Below are positions 59,570 through 64,000 of a stretch of DNA of 64,000 nucleotides, piece after piece. Positions within the stretch are counted from its first letter, which is position 1. Each line of letters opens with the position of its first letter. Source of the stretch: Cherax quadricarinatus (Eukaryota > Arthropoda > Malacostraca > Decapoda > Parastacidae); assembly GCF_038502225.1 (NCBI RefSeq), contig NC_091298.1, positions 34,878,340 to 34,942,339 of the forward strand, in the 5' to 3' direction. A program made the position numbers and the translations under genes. The notes below the pieces were generated by a model, which saw only the letters and a list, made by a program, of their open reading frames with translations, was not told the origin of the DNA and made no database searches.

Positions 59570-60460
59570 TTTCTTTAACTGAATATATTTATTTTTTAAC
59601 TGCCCTTCCCTTCTTTTGATGCGCCAATATATGCGTCTCTTTTGACCAATGAAATGTTTTAATCTATCTATGTCATATTGGCAACTAACCCAATTTAGCC
59701 CACCCAGGTAATTTTTCTTTCCCATGAAGTATGCCAAGCGGAAATCTGGAACAGTGACCTGATTGCAGTTGTCTTTGCAATTCTATGATGTATTGAAACT
59801 AAGTTATTTGTGATCGCTTTCCCCAAGTTCATCATTGACCTCAAGATTATTAACTAGTGATTCTTTGCTGGCAAGACCCAAGTCAAGCAGGTTGTCTACT
59901 CTAGTTGGTTCTGTCACAAACTGTTTTAAAAAGTTGTCCTGAACCGTATCAAGAAAGTCACTTGACTCAAAAATTTCCTGTCACATTGTTCCAATCAATT
60001 TGTCTAAAGTTAAAATCTCCCATTAACCCAACATTTTCAAATCTAGACGCCTCATGAATTTCGTCCCATAGCAGCCTACAGCACTCCCTATCAAGGTTTG
60101 GGGGCCTATAAATCACACCTAAAGTTAATTTTTCAAGAGCTTCGAGAAATTGTAGCCAAACAGATTCTGTATCTGATGTTTCTGATCTTACATTTTGTCT
60201 AACACAATTTAAATTATCTCTGACCTACATCGCCTCTCCACCACCATTCCTGTTGATCCTATAAGTGTGGAATTGTTTATAACCCTTTATGCTGCATTCA
60301 GAAGGCATTTCTCCATCTTTCAAGTTGAAACAGGTCTCTGTTACAGCAATAGCATCTATATTACCTGCATTTGAAAGTAACCTTAGCTCATCTATCTTAT
60401 TTCTAAGACTCATACTATTTGAATAGTAAACCTTAAGGGAGCTAGGCACTCGTTGCCCTC
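59570..60460 (-). pseudogene. CR1-A endonuclease, minus copy
   Basis: Frame 60449-60225 has MPSSLKVYYSNSMSLRNKID, IDAIAVTETCFN (metal-binding Glu) and KGYKQFHTYR. Further along, LINE GVIYRPPNLDRE-like, MGDFNFRQID-like (near 60030-60000), NLLDLGLAS-like (near 59900-59870) and GESDHK-like (near 59830-59810) blocks are readable across breaks. The catalytic residues look largely conserved, but the frame is broken. Confidence 0.75.
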
Positions 60461-60649
60461 TACCATCTCTCTTTGTTGATCTATTGCTTTGCTTTTACTA
60501 GCAACTATTTTGAATATTGTCTTTTAAACATATCCCTTAGGAATCTTAGTGACATCTACTTTTTTCATCCATAATGATGCAGCCTGATTGTTTCCCACAA
60601 ACACCCATACCTCTATAATCTATCAGTTTAAATTCCTAGACAAGTCATC

Positions 60650-61220
60650 AATGACCCTTTCAATCGAAGTGGCTAACGCAACCACTCCAGCCCCAAAGAG
60701 ATGAACTTCATCCTTGCAAACATATCGTGCTTGCCATAGAATTTGTCCCAGTTATCAATGAATGGGATTGCAAGTTCCTTGCAGTACCTGTCTAGCCAAC
60801 AATTTATACCAGTTGCCCTAGACATCCATTTATTGCCCATGTCCTTTCTAGGCAAGATGCTACATATGACTGGAATCCTTCCCTTAGACCTGACTACTTC
60901 TACAGCTGACCCGTACTGATCCAGCAGCTCCTATCTCCCACCCTACCTGATGTCATTTCCACCAGCACTAATTGGCTTGTTCCCATTACCTAACATAATA
61001 TTATCCATCCTGCTGATTACATCACCAACACCAGCTACTAGGAGGCACACCCTCTGTCTGACCTTCCTATCTGTTACAAAAAGCACTGTCCATATATCTT
61101 ACCTGAGAATCTCCTACAATTAGAATATTCTTACCTTGATTAGCAAGGGAGTCAGTGGTACCTTTAACCTCACTAACCACTAAGTACACTCGTCCTGTGA
61201 AAACAGAGAATCGATTTCCT
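60650..61220 (-). pseudogene. CR1-A SGNH-like ORF1 domain, minus copy
   Basis: From the right: NRFSVF (next to the LINE-F junction), GKNILIVGDSQVRYMD with GDS intact (GDSQ at 61103-61114), then GVGDVI-like, ICSILPRKD, MSRATGINCWLDRY, FIDNWDKFYGKHDM and KDEVHLFGAG (catalytic Asp and His, after a frame change near 60710). This copy keeps the nucleophile Ser and the Asp/His pair expected of an SGNH hydrolase, but its frame is broken. Confidence 0.75.
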
Positions 61221-61433
61221 TTTTTTTTTTTTCTTTTTTACACAGTTTGACAAGGTTAAGGATCCCTAGCTTTACTGACAAGCTATTTACAGGTTAAGGA
61301 TTCCTAACTTTATTGGCAAGCTAAGAGCAGTTACTCACATCAGCTCATTTGAAAGCATTTTTATTGTTATGAGACATACAAGTAGGGAACAGGATGAAGT
61401 TGGAGCCATCTGTGGGCCAGCATTTTCATTTGA

Positions 61434-63162
61434 TCAACTGACTATCTCGTTGATATCATTATGCTGTACGAATGTGTTCCATACTCGAGTCATCCTGGGT
61501 ATATATGATCTCAGATGGAGTGATGTTCTGGAGAAGGGTACAGCCAGAGTGAAGTTGCTGCTTTCTGCCCGTCTTGTGGCATAAAAGCTTGTTTCACGCT
61601 GTCCTCGAAGTGGATCCAAGTGTGGTACTTTGGCAATATTGGCCTTGTACATAACAGTAAGGCCACCCACATCCCTCCTATGTTGAAGGCTCTGCTGAAA
61701 TGACAGATCTATCCAGGATGGGTCCAGGCAAGAGATGAGACGTCTTGCTCTGTTCTCTACTCTGTCGAGCAGTCGCAGATGAGGGGGGGGGGGCAGACAA
61801 ACCAAGAAAGTGGAGCATACTCAAGGTGTGAGCGTACTTGTGCCTCGTACAGAATCTTGCAACCCCTACTGTCAAGCAAATGCGAGATACGGCGAAGTGC
61901 TGTAAGCTTCCTGGCTGCCTTGTTTGCAAGATTTACAACATGGTTCTTCATGGTTAGTTTGGAGTCATATTTCACCCCAAGGATATCAACTTCTTCTCCA
62001 GGTGCCAACACCCTCCCATTCATCCTTACTATTGCACCAGCATTACCATCATGGTGCCTAGAGACTATCATCATTTGCATTTTCTCAGGTGCAAATGTTA
62101 CTTGCCATCTATTTCCCCAAGCTGATATAGCTCTCAGCTGGTGATTGATGTAGCTTAGAGCAGCTGGCATTTCTTCTCTTGGATAAGTGAATGTCAGTGT
62201 ACAGTCGTCTGCATATGCATGTGATTCTAGGATGAGATGAAGATGGTCTTTGAAGTAGACATTCCATAACAATGGTCCCAGTACGCTTCCTTGTGGAACA
62301 CTTGCCCCAATAGGATGTCCTGTTGATTCCGTTCCATTGAGAACTACACTTAGAGATCTACCATGAAGGTAATCACTGAGGAGATAGCGTAGAGCCTGCA
62401 ATTCCCAGTGCTTGAAGTTTTGCTAAGAGGCCCTGGTGCCTCACCCGGTCGAAAGCGCCAGCAATGTCCAGTGCTACCACACAGCTGACTTTGGATTCAT
62501 CCAGTGACTAGTGCCACTTAGTGGAGAGGTTTAACAACAGATCAGCAGCAGAGTAACCTTTCCTGAAGCCATATTGACCATCACAAAGTAGTGAGTGATA
62601 GTCAAAAAACTCTGTCATTTGTCTTGAGATTATTGTCTCAAGGATCTTATCAGTGATTGACAGGAGTGACACTGGTCTGTAGTTGGTGATTTCTGCTCTG
62701 CTCTTCTTTTTGTGAACAGGGACTACCTTTACCTCTTTCCATAGAGGACCATTTACACTGTACTAGGCAGTGCTGAAAGATACGAGTTAGAGGTGCTGCT
62801 AGCTGGTCGGCACATCTCAGCAATCTTGGGCTCAACTTGTCTGGGCCCACAGTCTTTTCTTGGTCAAGCGATTTAAGAAGGAAATGCACCTCCTCCTGCC
62901 TTATTGTCACCACTGACAGTTTTGACACAGTTCTTGCAGCTAGCCAAGGAGGGTCCCTTGCTGGATCAGGAACTTGCATTTTGGTAGCAAAGTGTTCAGC
63001 AAAGAGGTCCGCCTTCTCTTGACTACTAGTAGAGGTGGTCCCATCCTGTTGATTTAGAGGTGGAATGAGTTCATCAGGCAGATAACCTTGTCTGTCCTTG
63101 ACCAGGGACCACCAGGTTTTGGAGCCTACCCTACCTGATACTAGCTTTCTTTTAGTGCCCAC
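61434..63162 (-). pseudogene. LINE-F reverse transcriptase
   Basis: Frame 63162-62650 holds the linker and SLDQEKTVGPDKLSPRLL (finger). Motif A ALDIAGAFDRVRHQGL lies near 62480-62410 in another frame. Frame 62401-61757 has motif B ASVPQGSVLGPLLW, catalytic SHAYADDCTLTF (YADD intact), RWQVTFAPEKMQMMIV and DILGVKYDSKLTMKNHV. Frame 61805-61434 completes the C-terminus (RLLDRVENRARRLI, IPRMTRVWNTFVQHN). Three or more frameshifts make it inactive, though all palm aspartates are visible. Confidence 0.85.
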
Positions 63163-63179
63163 CTCCCATTTAGCAATGG

Positions 63180-63789
63180 CTCACTTTTGAACGTCGCCCA
63201 TGTGCCTACAGGCTTGCTTGTGCAAGTTCCTGTTATAGGTGGTATGATGTCTCTTATACCTTCGCCATGCTTTGTACTTAGCAGTAGCAGCCTCTCTACA
63301 ACGAAAGCCAAACCAAGGCTGATCTGTAGGCTTCGTCACATTGCCGGTGAGGAATGTGTTCTTGTTGAAGATTAAGGATGTGTCCAGCAAAGGCTTTCAC
63401 TTGGTTGTCAACATCCCCTTGGAGAAGAGCATTCCAATCGGTGGTGGCGTGCTCAGAGCAAAGGGCTGGCCAATTACCTCTTTCCCATAGCCAGGTTGTG
63501 CGTGTGGACTCCTCACCTCGTTCTGTTGGGATCTTAAGTGTCGTAAAAACAGCCTTGTGGTCAGACGATATGACATAGCCGAGGGGTTGACAAGTGACTA
63601 TGCCTTCTGCCAGATCACTCACTACTGGGTCAAGGGAGGAGCCAGAGATGTGAGTAGGGAAATCAACAAAGTTTCTAATGTCAAACACTGCAAGAAGGTC
63701 ATCAAAGTCCCTCTGTATAAGGTGCTGGTTGAGGTCACCGACAATTATGATATGTTGACAGTTGTGTTGTAGCAGAAGGGAGTCAATAT
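63180..63789 (-). pseudogene. LINE-F endonuclease (C-terminal part) and linker
   Basis: Frame 63796-63296 begins ENIDSLLLQHNCQHIIIVGDLNQHL (GDLN block), then LDPVVSDL and VISSDHKAVF (SDH), followed by a linker. In 63390-63181, TDQPWFGFRCREAATAKYKAW continues in another frame. The N-terminal third with the metal-binding Glu is absent because of 5' truncation. Confidence 0.85.
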
Positions 63790-63794
63790 TTTCC

Positions 63795-63990
63795 ATTTAA
63801 AGTAGCTACAACTCTTTAGCTCACTGCTGGTATCCTTTTCCTCACCAGCTCCCACCATCTCAGACTCACAACAAACTAGAAGATTCTGCCTCCTATTTTC
63901 CTCCTGAAGAAGAACCTCCTTTTTCAACTCTTTAGCCTGAGATTCCAAAGCACTACAGCAGGCCATGGTGCTCAGTAACATCCCACGCTA
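63795..63990 (-). pseudogene. CR1-A ORF1, coiled-coil part, beyond LINE-F
   Basis: The minus strand reads ACCSALESQAKELKKEVLLQEE, a heptad-rich helix, then GAGEEKDTSSELKSCSYFKWK. The last block matches RRKKDTSRKLKSCSCFKWQ at 53630-53690, which identifies it as the upstream continuation of the CR1-A minus copy. Confidence 0.8.
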
Positions 63991-64000
63991 ATTAGCAGAC

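Larger units (their letters stand above)
61221..63789 (-). mobile_element. LINE-F inserted in CR1-A ORF1
   Basis: The 3' end is an A-rich tail (T run at 61221-61239 on the plus strand) and the 5' end is truncated inside the endonuclease at 63789. TTTCC occurs at 61216-61220 and 63790-63794, a possible 5-bp target-site duplication, while about 55 bp of CR1-A sequence is missing across the insertion. The 3' UTR contains a tandem pair of 'aggttaaggatccctarctttactggcaagc'-type units (61253-61322). The jockey superfamily fits the motifs. Confidence 0.85.
57690..64000 (-). mobile_element. CR1-A LINE, minus strand, with LINE-F insertion
   Basis: The 3' end lies at about 57690 (one CATAAGAA octamer on the plus strand). 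Homology runs leftward-to-rightward through reverse transcriptase (57940-59500), endonuclease (59510-60450) and the SGNH domain (60650-61150), up to 61220. LINE-F (61221-63789) interrupts ORF1, which resumes at 63795 with CSYFKWK and runs on to the window edge. Together with 53611-57684 this forms a long tail-to-tail inverted pair. Confidence 0.85.

Overview
This window reads as repeat-dominated intergenic DNA from a large animal genome. The mix of families fits a decapod crustacean, probably a crayfish or a relative. That placement is my recollection of similar repeat families, not a search result. I found no host protein-coding gene, rRNA gene or canonical tRNA gene. Nearly every supportable coding signal belongs to a non-LTR retrotransposon (LINE) or a Penelope-like element (PLE). 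Almost all copies carry stops, frameshifts, 5' truncations or nested insertions, so they are annotated as pseudogenes or mobile elements.

Layout, left half. 476-885 is a 3' fragment of a minus-strand LINE ('LINE-D'). 2184-8037 is a long plus-strand Tx1-like LINE: ORF1 with zinc knuckle, endonuclease, YMDD reverse transcriptase, C-terminal Cys/His knuckle and a 1.2 kb 3' UTR ending in a poly-A signal. It abuts a minus-strand CR1-like copy ('CR1-A', 8038-9680). 12548-15150 is a minus-strand RTE-like LINE. 16531-19110 is a larger LINE-D copy carrying an inserted tRNA-related repeat. 20013-20233 is a 13 x 17 bp minisatellite, followed by a PLE relic. Around 23.6-24.3 kb a CR1-A fragment hosts two successive insertions with clear target-site duplications, the inner one a perfect 95-bp-arm palindrome. 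27490-35250 is a jockey-like LINE ('LINE-E') interrupted by a CR1-A copy, itself interrupted by a PLE with a GIY-YIG domain.

Layout, right half. 35.8-37.8 kb holds an inverted pair of small terminal-inverted-repeat elements, an inverted pair of tRNA-related repeats and a 387 bp foldback element. 37.8-39.9 kb is a very decayed minus-strand LINE. 41.5-48.8 kb is a striking array of four same-orientation copies of one LINE ('LINE-B'), each bordered by (AC)n-type microsatellite. The third copy has an 886-codon open frame with intact catalytic motifs. 49.9-51.1 kb holds two permuted pieces of a nuclease-like domain, then (AT)n arrays and another small TIR element. From 53.6 kb to the end, a plus-strand CR1-A copy (with a LINE-E insertion) meets a minus-strand CR1-A copy (with a separate LINE insertion, 'LINE-F').

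The nesting gives a relative chronology. CR1-A inserted into LINE-E at one locus and LINE-E inserted into CR1-A at another, so their activity periods overlapped. The best candidates for an unusual system are the (AC)n-associated LINE-B array and a hammerhead-like 'hairpin + GAAAC' module shared by several foldback and PLE-related elements.
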